Source of the DNA: Streptomyces geranii
GTDB taxonomy: Bacteria; Actinomycetota; Actinomycetes; Streptomycetales; Streptomycetaceae
Direction: 5' to 3'
NCBI RefSeq assembly: GCF_002954775.1
Contig: NZ_PJME01000006.1
Span: 248,001 to 312,000 of the forward strand
Length of the DNA stretch: 64,000 nucleotides
Below, piece after piece: positions 20,371 to 27,546 of the stretch. Within the stretch, counting starts at the first letter, position 1. Each line of letters opens with the position of its first letter. The position numbers and the translations under genes are program-made. The notes beneath the pieces were generated by a model. It made no database searches. It saw nothing but the letters and a program-made list of their open reading frames with translations, and was not told where the DNA came from.

Positions 20371-20961
20371 ATGGGCGCATCAGTCGTCGACTCCTATCCG
20401 ATGCCCGAAGGCTCCGCCGTGCCACGCTCGGCCCACCCTTGGGCCATCGATCCGACACGTGCCGCGCTACTCGTCCACGACATGCAGAATCCGTTCGTGC
20501 AGGCGTTCCCCGCGGGCTGTTCGCCCGTCGTGGAGCTGGTCGAGAACATCGCCACGCTGCGCGAGCTGGCCGGCACGCTGGGCATGCCCGTCATCTTCAG
20601 TACGGAGACCGGCGCGGCCTCGATCGTCCCGCGGCTCGCGCCGCGCGTGGGCGAGCATCTGCTGCTGAACGTCCGTCACAACGCCTTCCTGCGCAGCCAC
20701 TTGGGCCGACTGCTGCGGGAGGCGGGCCGGGACCAGCTCATCCTGTGCGGGGTCCGCGCCCACCTCGGCATACTGCTGACGGCAGCCGATGCCTTCATGC
20801 ACGACATCCAGCCGTTCATCGTCGCCGACGCGGTGGCCGACTTCTGCGCGGAGGACCACGCGATGGCCCTCAAATGGGTGGCACGCACGGGCGTCGTGTG
20901 CGCCACCGACCAACTGCTGCGGGAACTCCTGCACGGACAGGCCGCCGCGCAGGGATTTTGA
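20371..20961 (+). CDS. Isochorismatase-family protein lacking the usual catalytic Lys
   Basis: A 196-aa cysteine-hydrolase-fold protein. GGGGGAGG precedes ATG 20371; an ATG at 20341 lacks a site. LLVHDMQN (Asp) and GRDQLILCGVRAHLGILLTAADAFM match siderophore isochorismatases closely. The segment that normally reads LTKWRYSAF is LLNVRHNAF here, so the catalytic Lys appears replaced by Asn. True isochorismatases make 2,3-dihydro-dihydroxybenzoate for catechol siderophores, but no other catechol gene is in the window. A non-catalytic or altered role is possible. Confidence 0.82.
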   Translation: MGASVVDSYPMPEGSAVPRSAHPWAIDPTRAALLVHDMQNPFVQAFPAGCSPVVELVENIATLRELAGTLGMPVIFSTETGAASIVPRLAPRVGEHLLLNVRHNAFLRSHLGRLLREAGRDQLILCGVRAHLGILLTAADAFMHDIQPFIVADAVADFCAEDHAMALKWVARTGVVCATDQLLRELLHGQAAAQGF

Positions 20962-20990
20962 CGGTACGTCAGCATGCCGTGCCCGTACGG

Positions 20991-21263
20991 CTAATGGGAG
21001 CAAGGACGTCCCGGATACTCCGCGCTCTCCGGTACGCCCATCGCGCGCATCCGGCGCAGCACCTCGTCCCGGACCGTCTCGTCGTCGATGTGGAAGGGGC
21101 AGTTGACGTCCCGGTCGAAGACCAGGACGTCACCGGCGGTGTCCCAGAGCACCCAGCGGGGCGCGTGGGGCGACTCCGCCCACAGCGGCGCGTACCCGGT
21201 GATCCCGGTGATCCCGCTGACGCCACCGATGTCACCGATGCCGTTCGTCGCCGGAGCGCTCAC
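20991..21263 (-). CDS. Unknown 90-aa protein coupled to the amidohydrolase
   Basis: The ATG overlaps the amidohydrolase stop by four bases, which supports translation. The N-terminus has a short Gly-Ile-Thr repeat (GVSGITGITG, encoded by GGTGATCCC-like units). The rest is a compact acidic region with WVLWDTAGDVLVFDRDVNCPF and a basic helix DEVLRRMRAMG. I do not recognise a family. It is the last gene of the iron-boxed mbtH-amidohydrolase operon, so iron-linked expression is expected. Confidence 0.65.
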   Translation of the reverse strand: MSAPATNGIGDIGGVSGITGITGYAPLWAESPHAPRWVLWDTAGDVLVFDRDVNCPFHIDDETVRDEVLRRMRAMGVPESAEYPGRPCSH

Positions 21264-22834
21264 AGCGTTCCCTCCTCGGTCTCCCGGCCGTCGACGAGTG
21301 TCGCCACGACCTCGATGTCCCCGATGCGCGAGCTGTCGACGCTTCTGGGATCGTCTCCCAGAACGACGACATCGGCACGCCTGCCCGGCGTGAGACTGCC
21401 CACGCTGTCCTCCCAGTGGCAGGCCCAGGCGCCGTCCACGGTGTACGCGCGCAGCGCCTCGTCCACGGTGATGCCCTCGTCCGGACCGATCAACTGCCCC
21501 GACAGCGAGGCCCGTTCGACCATGAACTGGATCGCCCGCAGCGGCGACCCGTCCGCCACCGGCCGGTCGGAACTCCCCACAAGCCGGATGCCGTGCTCCA
21601 GGAACCCGCGCCCCCGGTACATCCAGGGCGCCCGCTCCTCCCCCATGATCGAGGCGTAGTCGTCGCCGAAGTACCGCAGGAAGTTGGGCTGTACGACGGC
21701 CGTCGCGCCGAGCGCCGCCAGCCGGGGCAGCTGATCGGGCCGGATCAGCCCGGCGTGCTCGATCCGGTGCCGGGCGTCCGGCCGGGGCCGCAGCCGCTGC
21801 GCCTCCTCCAGCGCCTCGATCGCGACGTCGGCCGCGCGGTCACCGATGGCGTGCACCGCCAACTGCCAGCCCGCGAGATGCCCGTCCACGATGGTCCGGT
21901 GCAGGAGTTCGGGGTCGTCCTGCAACTGCCCTGCGGTGTCCAGCCCTTCGTAGGGGCTGGTGAGTGCGGCGGTACGGGCCATCATGCCGCCGTCGGTGTA
22001 CACCTTCAGGGCGCCGACGGACAGCCAGTCGTCGCCGAGGCCGGTGCGCAGGCCGAGGTCGATGGCGCGCGGGATGCCGTCGTCCTCGTGCGCGGTGACG
22101 GAGTGCAGCCGGTCGGCGGCCACCATCAGCTGGATCCGCAGGGGCAACAGGCCGCGTTCCCGGGCGAGTTGATACGCACCCAGTTCGACCGGGCTGTTGC
22201 CGAGGAGCGCGCCGCCGATGCCCGCCTCGGCGCACGCGGTGACTCCCTCGGCGAGACAGGAACGGGCGGCCCGTCCGATCGCCTCCGCCAACTCCTCCTG
22301 GGAGTGCGGGAGTCGGAGCGCCCGAGCCGCGCCCATCGCTCCCTCGGCGAGGAAGGCGCCCTCGTGCGGAACGACGCCGGGCAACAGGTCCAGCACCGCA
22401 CTGCTGACCGCGCAGCCGTGTCCGGAGTCGTGCATCAGGAGCACCTTGCGACCGACGGCGGCCTTGTCCAGCTCGGCGAGCGTCAGATGCCGGCCGAGCC
22501 CCCGCTGGTCGTACCCCGCGACATCGACCCAGCCGCCGGGCGCCACCCGCGCCGCTGCCTCGGCCACGACCGCGAGCACGCCCTCGACCCGGACGCACGG
22601 CGCGACCGTGGGTGTGGCCGCCTTGAACCCCGTCCAGGCCAGGTGCACATGGCTGTCGATGAACCCGGGCAGCACGGTCGCGCCCTGGAGATCGACGACC
22701 CGCTCGGCGGGCAGCCCGGTCACCGCCTCGTCCAGGCCCACGATCCGGCCCCGCCAGATGCCCAGGTCGTGGGCGACGGGATGGTCGGGGTCCATGGTGA
22801 GGAAGCGGGCGTTGGTCAGTCGCGTGGTGAGCAT
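21260..22834 (-). CDS. YtcJ-like metal-dependent amidohydrolase
   Basis: A 524-aa amidohydrolase-superfamily protein. It has an N-terminal composite beta segment, metal motif GFIDSHVHLAW, central VHAIGDRA, RIEHAGLI and a catalytic SSDRPV near the C-terminus. YtcJ-type proteins hydrolyse N-formyl or N-acyl amide substrates (NfdA is the reference I recall). The start lies 6 bases after the reading frame left from the mbtH gene, and an iron box heads the operon. A role in trimming formylated siderophore pieces is conceivable but unproven. Confidence 0.85.
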   Translation of the reverse strand: MLTTRLTNARFLTMDPDHPVAHDLGIWRGRIVGLDEAVTGLPAERVVDLQGATVLPGFIDSHVHLAWTGFKAATPTVAPCVRVEGVLAVVAEAAARVAPGGWVDVAGYDQRGLGRHLTLAELDKAAVGRKVLLMHDSGHGCAVSSAVLDLLPGVVPHEGAFLAEGAMGAARALRLPHSQEELAEAIGRAARSCLAEGVTACAEAGIGGALLGNSPVELGAYQLARERGLLPLRIQLMVAADRLHSVTAHEDDGIPRAIDLGLRTGLGDDWLSVGALKVYTDGGMMARTAALTSPYEGLDTAGQLQDDPELLHRTIVDGHLAGWQLAVHAIGDRAADVAIEALEEAQRLRPRPDARHRIEHAGLIRPDQLPRLAALGATAVVQPNFLRYFGDDYASIMGEERAPWMYRGRGFLEHGIRLVGSSDRPVADGSPLRAIQFMVERASLSGQLIGPDEGITVDEALRAYTVDGAWACHWEDSVGSLTPGRRADVVVLGDDPRSVDSSRIGDIEVVATLVDGRETEEGTL

Positions 22835-22840
22835 GGGTAG

Positions 22841-23080
22841 TCAGTCTCTCGTTCCGGTTCCGAAGCCGATCCGATCGGATCCGCTGAGATGGGGCCCGCT
22901 GCGATGGGATCCGAATCGGGCTTCAGCCTGCCTTCTCCATTCGCTCGACCAGGCTCTTGGGCCGTGGGCGACGGTCCAGCCCGCCGGTACGCCGACGAAG
23001 TCGGGCCAAAGGCTGTGCCGGCCCTCGTGGTTGACGAGCACGGAGTAGACGCCGTCGGGGCTCTCGAAGGGGTCACTCAT
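22841..23080 (-). pseudogene. MbtH-like gene with internal deletion and frameshift
   Basis: The first ~38 codons are a good MbtH protein: [25 protein letters not shown] contains the family signature. After HGP the frame runs into 40 residues of unrelated basic sequence to 22841. In another frame the DNA at 22923-22964 reads [13 protein letters not shown] followed by a stop, which resembles the normal MbtH C-terminus (..WTDMRPKSL..E). About 20 codons between HGP and RPK appear lost, perhaps by recombination at short CGGCCC-like sequence. MbtH proteins assist NRPS adenylation domains, and no NRPS is present here. Confidence 0.72.
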
Positions 23081-23102
23081 GGAGTGTTCCTCTCTCAGTA
23101 AC

Positions 23103-23121
23103 TAAAGTAAGGATTACCTAA
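23103..23121. promoter_or_regulatory. Iron box upstream of the mbtH-amidohydrolase operon
   Basis: The top strand reads TAAAGTAAGGATTACCTAA. Its complement matches the iron-box consensus at about 13 of 19 positions and lies 22 bases before the mbtH start. It is weaker than the other boxes. Confidence 0.55.
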
Positions 23122-23167
23122 CTAAGGGACTCTAATTCCCGGCAGCCCCTCTTCTCACCACTACGAT

Positions 23168-23186
23168 TAAGGTCTGCCTAACCTAA
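23168..23186. promoter_or_regulatory. Iron box upstream of the siderophore importer operon
   Basis: TAAGGTCTGCCTAACCTAA matches TTAGGTTAGGCTAACCTAA at 15 of 19 positions. It ends 26 bases before the ATG of the first FecCD permease, a typical operator position. Confidence 0.75.
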
Positions 23187-23212
23187 GGGAGTTGTCCGTT
23201 GGAGACCGCACG

Positions 23213-24238
23213 ATGACGCGGGCCAGAAGGGTTCGCCCCGTTCTTCTGGTGGCGGTGCTGGGCGCCGTCCTGCTCGGACTGTGTCTTCTGTCTCTCGCCC
23301 TCGGCGCGGCCAGCATTCCGCCCGATCAGGTGGTGCGGGCACTGTTCGGTGACGCGCCCAGCCGGTTCGTCGACAACGTCATCTGGTCGGCACGGGTACC
23401 CCGTACGGCGCTCGGGCTGACCGCCGGGGCGGCGCTCGGCCTGTCGGGCGCGCTCATGCAGGCGCTGACCCGCAATCCGCTCGCGGACCCGGGCATCCTC
23501 GGGGTGAGCGCCGGGGCTTCGTTCGCGATCGTGGTGGCCGTCGGGGTGTTCGGGATCGCCTCGTTCTACGGGTACGTGTGGTTCGCGTTCGCGGGTGCGA
23601 TGGTGGCCAGCGTCGTCGTGTACCTGCTCGGCAGGCTCGGGCGGTCCGGGCTCACCCCGGTCAAACTCGCGCTCTCCGGTATCGCGGTGACCTCCCTGCT
23701 CTCCTCCCTGACCAGCGCGATCGTGCTGACCGACCCCGACGCCCTGGACCGTTACCGCTTCTGGTCGGCCGGTTCGATGGCCGACCAGGACGGCGAGACC
23801 GTGCTGCGGATCCTGCCCTTCCTCGCCGTCGGCGCGGTGCTGGCCCTCGCCGGCGCGCCCGCCCTCAACAGCATGGCCCTCGGCGACGACGTGGCCGCCT
23901 CGCTCGGCCGCCGCCTCGGCCTGGTCCGGCTCCAGGGCGTGACAGCGGTCACGCTGCTGACCGGGGCCGCCGTCGCGGTCATCGGCCCGGTCGTCTTCAT
24001 CGGCCTCGTGGTGCCCCATGTCGCCCGGGTACTGGCCCAGTTGGCGGGCATCGGCCCCGACCAGCGCTGGCTGCTGCCGCTCTCCGCCGCCCTCGCGCCG
24101 ATCCTGCTGCTCACGGCCGACATCATCGGACGCCTGATCGCCCGGCCCATCGAGGTGCAGGCCGGGGTGATCGTCGCGTTCATCGGCGGGCCCTTCCTCA
24201 TCGCCCTGGTACGGCGCCGGAAACTGGCGGAGGTGTGA
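23213..24238 (+). CDS. FecCD-family siderophore ABC permease 1 (CchC/CchD-like)
   Basis: A 341-aa, roughly ten-segment membrane protein. GALMQALTRNPLADPGILGVSAGASFAI and GPVVFIGLVVPHVAR are hallmarks of ferric-siderophore permeases of the BtuC fold. ATG 23213 with GGAG eight bases upstream is preferred to TTG 23192, which is too close to the iron box. It probably pairs with the next gene as a heterodimeric channel for ferric hydroxamates, driven by the ATPase at 25381 and supplied by the lipoprotein at 32542. Confidence 0.93.
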   Translation: MTRARRVRPVLLVAVLGAVLLGLCLLSLALGAASIPPDQVVRALFGDAPSRFVDNVIWSARVPRTALGLTAGAALGLSGALMQALTRNPLADPGILGVSAGASFAIVVAVGVFGIASFYGYVWFAFAGAMVASVVVYLLGRLGRSGLTPVKLALSGIAVTSLLSSLTSAIVLTDPDALDRYRFWSAGSMADQDGETVLRILPFLAVGAVLALAGAPALNSMALGDDVAASLGRRLGLVRLQGVTAVTLLTGAAVAVIGPVVFIGLVVPHVARVLAQLAGIGPDQRWLLPLSAALAPILLLTADIIGRLIARPIEVQAGVIVAFIGGPFLIALVRRRKLAEV

Positions 24239-24239
24239 G

Positions 24240-25376
24240 ATGACGAACCCCAAGACCGCAGACATCGCCGGCCCTACGAACCCTGCGGACCCTGTGGACA
24301 CGACGGCCACCGCCGCGCCCGCTCCCCCGCCCCTCCGCACCCAGCGCACCTTCCGCCTGACGGTCCCCCCGGTCTCCGGCATCCTCCGCCCGCGCCTGAT
24401 GACGGTCGGCGCGCTGCTCGCCGTAGGCACGTTCCTCCTCTTCTGCTGGAGCCTGACGATCGGCGACTACCCGATCGCCTTCACCGATGTCGTACGGGCC
24501 CTGGTCGGCTCCGGCGACCCCGGGACCGTACTCGTCGTGCAGGAACTGCGCCTGCCGCGCTCGCTGGTGGGACTACTGGCCGGGATCGCCTTCGGGGCGT
24601 CCGGCGGGCTCTTCCAGACCATGACCCGCAATCCGCTGGCCAGCCCCGACATGATCGGCCTCACCCAGGGCGCGGGCCTGTTCGTGGTCGCGGGCATAGT
24701 CCTGGGCTGGGACGGCGGCCTCGGCACCCAGTCGCTCGGCCTGCTCGGCGCGCTGGCCTCGGCGTTCGTCGTGTACGTGCTGGCCTGGCGGGGCGGAACC
24801 ACCGGCTACCGGATCATCCTGGTCGGTATCGGCGTCGCCTGGATCTGTACGAGCGCCACGGACTACCTGGTCGCCAAGGGCGGCCGGTTCGAGGCACAGG
24901 CCGCGACGGGCTGGCTGGTCGGCAACCTCAACGGCCGTACGTGGTCGGAGGTAGGGCCGCTGGCGTTCGCGCTGGTGGTGCTGCTGCCGGCCTCCCTCTT
25001 GCTCGGCCGGCTGCTGCGTACGCTCCAGCTGGGCGACGACGTGGCGACCGGCCTCGGCACCCGAGTCCAGCCGGTGCGCCTCGCCATCCTGCTGTCCGGC
25101 GTCGGCCTGATCGCCTTCGCGACGGCCGCCGCCGGACCGGTCGCCTTCGTGGCGCTGGCCGCGCCGCAGATCGCCCAGCGGCTCGCCCGCACCGCCTGGC
25201 CGCCCACGCTGACCTCCGGGCTGACCGGGGCGCTGATGGTCCTGGGCAGCGACCTGATCGCCCGTACGCTCATCTCCGGCACGGAACTGCCGGTCGGCAT
25301 CGTCACCGGTGTGCTCGGCGCACCCATCCTGCTCTGGCTGCTCGTCCGCGCCAACCGCGCGGGTTCAGGAGGCTGA
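24240..25376 (+). CDS. FecCD-family siderophore ABC permease 2 (CchC/CchD-like)
   Basis: A 378-aa permease starting one base after the stop of permease 1. A Pro/Ala-rich cytoplasmic N-terminus of about 50 residues precedes the membrane part. GGLFQTMTRNPLASPDMIGLTQGAG and AAGPVAFVALAAPQIAQRL match the FecCD family. Together with permease 1 it should form the inner-membrane path for the ferric siderophore. Confidence 0.93.
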   Translation: MTNPKTADIAGPTNPADPVDTTATAAPAPPPLRTQRTFRLTVPPVSGILRPRLMTVGALLAVGTFLLFCWSLTIGDYPIAFTDVVRALVGSGDPGTVLVVQELRLPRSLVGLLAGIAFGASGGLFQTMTRNPLASPDMIGLTQGAGLFVVAGIVLGWDGGLGTQSLGLLGALASAFVVYVLAWRGGTTGYRIILVGIGVAWICTSATDYLVAKGGRFEAQAATGWLVGNLNGRTWSEVGPLAFALVVLLPASLLLGRLLRTLQLGDDVATGLGTRVQPVRLAILLSGVGLIAFATAAAGPVAFVALAAPQIAQRLARTAWPPTLTSGLTGALMVLGSDLIARTLISGTELPVGIVTGVLGAPILLWLLVRANRAGSGG

Positions 25377-25380
25377 TCCC

Positions 25381-26271
25381 ATGTCGACGGACCCCATGAC
25401 GCCGGCTGACGCCCTGTCCACGGCGGCCGAGGTCATGCCCGCCGATCCCCTGCCAACGCCCGGGGAACCGGCTCACGACCCGGACCTGAGAGCGACGGGA
25501 CTGCGCCTGTCGTACGACAACCGGGTGGTCGTGGCCGGCCTCGACCTGGCCGTACCCCCGGGCCGGATCACGGCGATCGTCGGCGCCAACGCGTGCGGCA
25601 AGTCAACGCTGTTGCGTGCCCTGGCGCGACTCCTGGCGCCCCGCGCGGGTGCGGTGCAGCTGGACGGCCGTGCCCTCCAGTCCATCCCCACGCGGGAGTT
25701 GGCACAGCGCCTGGGCATCCTGCCCCAAAGCCCCACGGCACCCGAGGGTTTGACGGTGATCGACCTGGTGAACCGAGGCCGTTCACCGCACCAGACCTGG
25801 TGGCGCCAGTGGTCCAAGGCCGACGAACAGGCCGTCCACGAGGCCCTCGCCGCGACCGACATGACCGACCTGGCGGACCGCCCGGTGGACGAGCTGTCCG
25901 GGGGCCAGCGGCAACGGGCGTGGATCGCGATGGCGGTGGCCCAGGGCACGCCCGTCCTGCTCCTCGACGAGCCGACGACGTATCTCGACCTGGCCCACCA
26001 GATCGACGTACTGGACCTGATCACGGACCTGAACCGCCGCGAGAATCGCACGGTCGTCATGGTCCTGCACGACCTCAACCAGGCCTGCCGGTACGCCGAT
26101 CACGTGGTCGCGATGAAGTCGGGACGGATCGTGGCGGAGGGGACGCCGGCGGAGGTGATCACGGAGGAGACGGTGGAGAGTGTCTTCGACCTGAACTGCC
26201 GGATCACGCTGGACCCGGTGAGCAACACCCCGATGGTGATTCCGATGGGGCGCCATCACCGGGATCGGTAG
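25381..26271 (+). CDS. Siderophore ABC transporter ATP-binding protein (CchE-like)
   Basis: A 296-aa ATPase read from ATG 25381 with GGAGG eight bases upstream. About 30 low-complexity residues precede the domain. Walker A is GANACGKST, the signature is LSGGQRQRAWIAMA, Walker B is VLLLDEPTTYLD and the H-loop is LHDLNQ, all intact FepC-type motifs. It energises the two permeases upstream. A GC-rich inverted-repeat region follows and probably ends transcription. Confidence 0.93.
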   Translation: MSTDPMTPADALSTAAEVMPADPLPTPGEPAHDPDLRATGLRLSYDNRVVVAGLDLAVPPGRITAIVGANACGKSTLLRALARLLAPRAGAVQLDGRALQSIPTRELAQRLGILPQSPTAPEGLTVIDLVNRGRSPHQTWWRQWSKADEQAVHEALAATDMTDLADRPVDELSGGQRQRAWIAMAVAQGTPVLLLDEPTTYLDLAHQIDVLDLITDLNRRENRTVVMVLHDLNQACRYADHVVAMKSGRIVAEGTPAEVITEETVESVFDLNCRITLDPVSNTPMVIPMGRHHRDR

Positions 26272-26276
26272 GTTTT

Positions 26277-26591
26277 CTCGCCCCCGCCGCCCCTACCCGT
26301 CCCATCCCTTCCTGGGGGCTGCGCCCCCAGACCCCCGCTGTCGGCCCTGAACGGGCCTCGTCCTCAAACGCCGGACGGGCTGGAGATGCGGACCGGCGCT
26401 GAAAGATCAAGCCCCGTCCGGCACCATCCAGCCCCTCCGGCGTTTGAGGAGCGGGGGTTTGGGGGCGGAGCCCCCGAAACAGGGGTGCAGGGGACGCAGT
26501 CCCCGCCCGGGGGCGAAGGGGCGGCGCCCCCTGGTGGGGTTGAAGGGGCGGAGCCCCTGGGGATGGGACGGGTAGGGGCGGCGGGGGCGAG
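26277..26591. repeat. Perfect 32-bp inverted repeat bracketing a hairpin-rich spacer
   Basis: The arm 26277-26308 (begins CTCGCCCCCGCCGCCCCTAC) is the exact reverse complement of 26560-26591. The 251 bases between hold several GC-rich mini-palindromes such as 26312-26330 and an opposing pair around CTCAAACGCCGG (26372) and CCGGCGTTTGAG (26439). No gene is visible in this 358-base gap between the converging ATPase and formyltransferase genes. It resembles the mosaic intergenic palindromes common in Streptomyces and may act as a two-way terminator. Confidence 0.85.
26312..26330. terminator. Hairpin terminator downstream of the importer operon
   Basis: CTGGGGGC (26312-26319) pairs with GCCCCCAG (26323-26330) across a 3-base loop, 40 bases past the ATPase stop. 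No T-tract follows, as is usual in Streptomyces. Confidence 0.6.
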
Positions 26592-26603
26592 ATCCCCCCG
26601 ACC

Positions 26604-27486
26604 TCAGGGGCGCGCCGTCAAGTACCCGCCTAACCAACAACCCCCGCGACGACCACGATCCCGTCGCCCTCGCGGATGAAGACGCGGCCGGGGGTGCCGC
26701 CGTAGCAGCCCTCCGACACCCCTGCCTCGACTATGCGGATCCGTTGGCCCTTGTGGTGGGTGAAGGCGTTCGGGTACGGGTCCGACTGGGCGCGGATCAG
26801 GCGTTCCAGGGACTCCGCCGGCCAGCTCCAGTCGATGCGGCTGCCCTCCGGCGACCGCTTGTGGAAGAAGCTCGCCCTGCTGCGGTCCTGCGGGATCCAC
26901 TCCGCGCGGCCCGACGCGATGAGCGCGAGGGACTCGTGGACCACCGGTGTGATCAAGTCCACAGTGCGGTGGAACAGGTCTGTCACCGTGTCACGGGGAC
27001 CCACCGGCACCGCCCGCTGCAACAGCACGTCACCGGCGTCCAACTCCGCGTTCATGCGGTGGGCGGTGACACCGACCTCCCGTTCGCCGTTGATGAGCGC
27101 CCGGACGAGGGGGGAGAAGCCCGCGTACGCCGGGAGCAGGGAGTCGTGGATGTTGAGCGTGCCGTGCTTCGGGAGGTCGACGGCCTCGGGGGCAGGGCTG
27201 TCCGCCAGTTGTTGGCCACGATCAGGTCCGGCGCCAACTCCCTTAGTGTGCCTAGGAGTTCGGGATCGTCGGGGCGGTTGCGCAGCACTACCGGGATGCC
27301 GTATTTCTCGGCGAGGTCGGCCGCCGAGTCGTCCCAGATCTTCTCGTATGCGTGATCGCTCCTGGGGTGGGCGACCGCCATGACCACGTCGCGATCGGAG
27401 TCCAGCAGAGCCTGGAGCGTACGGTGCCCCCAGGTCTGGTAGCCGAACATGGCGACCCGTATAACCGATCCTTCCGCAGGACACAC
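26604..27486 (-). pseudogene. cchA: Hydroxyornithine formyltransferase (CchA-like), disrupted
   Basis: Read on the minus strand, the N-terminal half FGYQTWGHRTLQALLDSDRD...LIVANNWRTALP is in one frame and the C-terminal half PEAVDLPKHGTLNIHDSLLPAYAGF is in the next. They join if the C-run complementing 27188-27192 had six bases instead of five. The Shine-Dalgarno GGAAGGA (27469-27475) is ideally spaced from an ATA codon (27460-27462) where ATG is expected. The 3' end also looks damaged: after VVVAGV the usual tail is missing, while GGYLTARP plus a stop appears in another frame to 26604. The intact enzyme formylates N5-hydroxyornithine using formyl-THF. A sequencing error could explain the single base but not all three oddities. 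Confidence 0.75.
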
Positions 27487-27491
27487 CGTTG

Positions 27492-27510
27492 CAAGGTAAG
27501 GCTAACCTTA
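27492..27510. promoter_or_regulatory. Iron box in the divergent cchA/cchB promoter region
   Basis: CAAGGTAAGGCTAACCTTA matches the iron-box consensus at 15 of 19 positions, including the full GGCTAACC core. It sits between the divergent formyltransferase remnant and the hydroxylase gene, so it can control both. Confidence 0.8.
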
Positions 27511-27546
27511 TTTAATATCGGTGGGCCTAGGGGAAGGGAAGTTGCG

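Noticed and set aside
20976..20991. Terminator between the isochorismatase-like and 90-aa genes
   Set aside because: The GCCGT/ACGGC stem is only five base pairs, too weak to call.
27186..27194. Programmed frameshift in the formyltransferase gene
   Set aside because: No slippery heptamer or downstream structure is apparent, and the missing start codon and altered C-terminus argue for decay instead.
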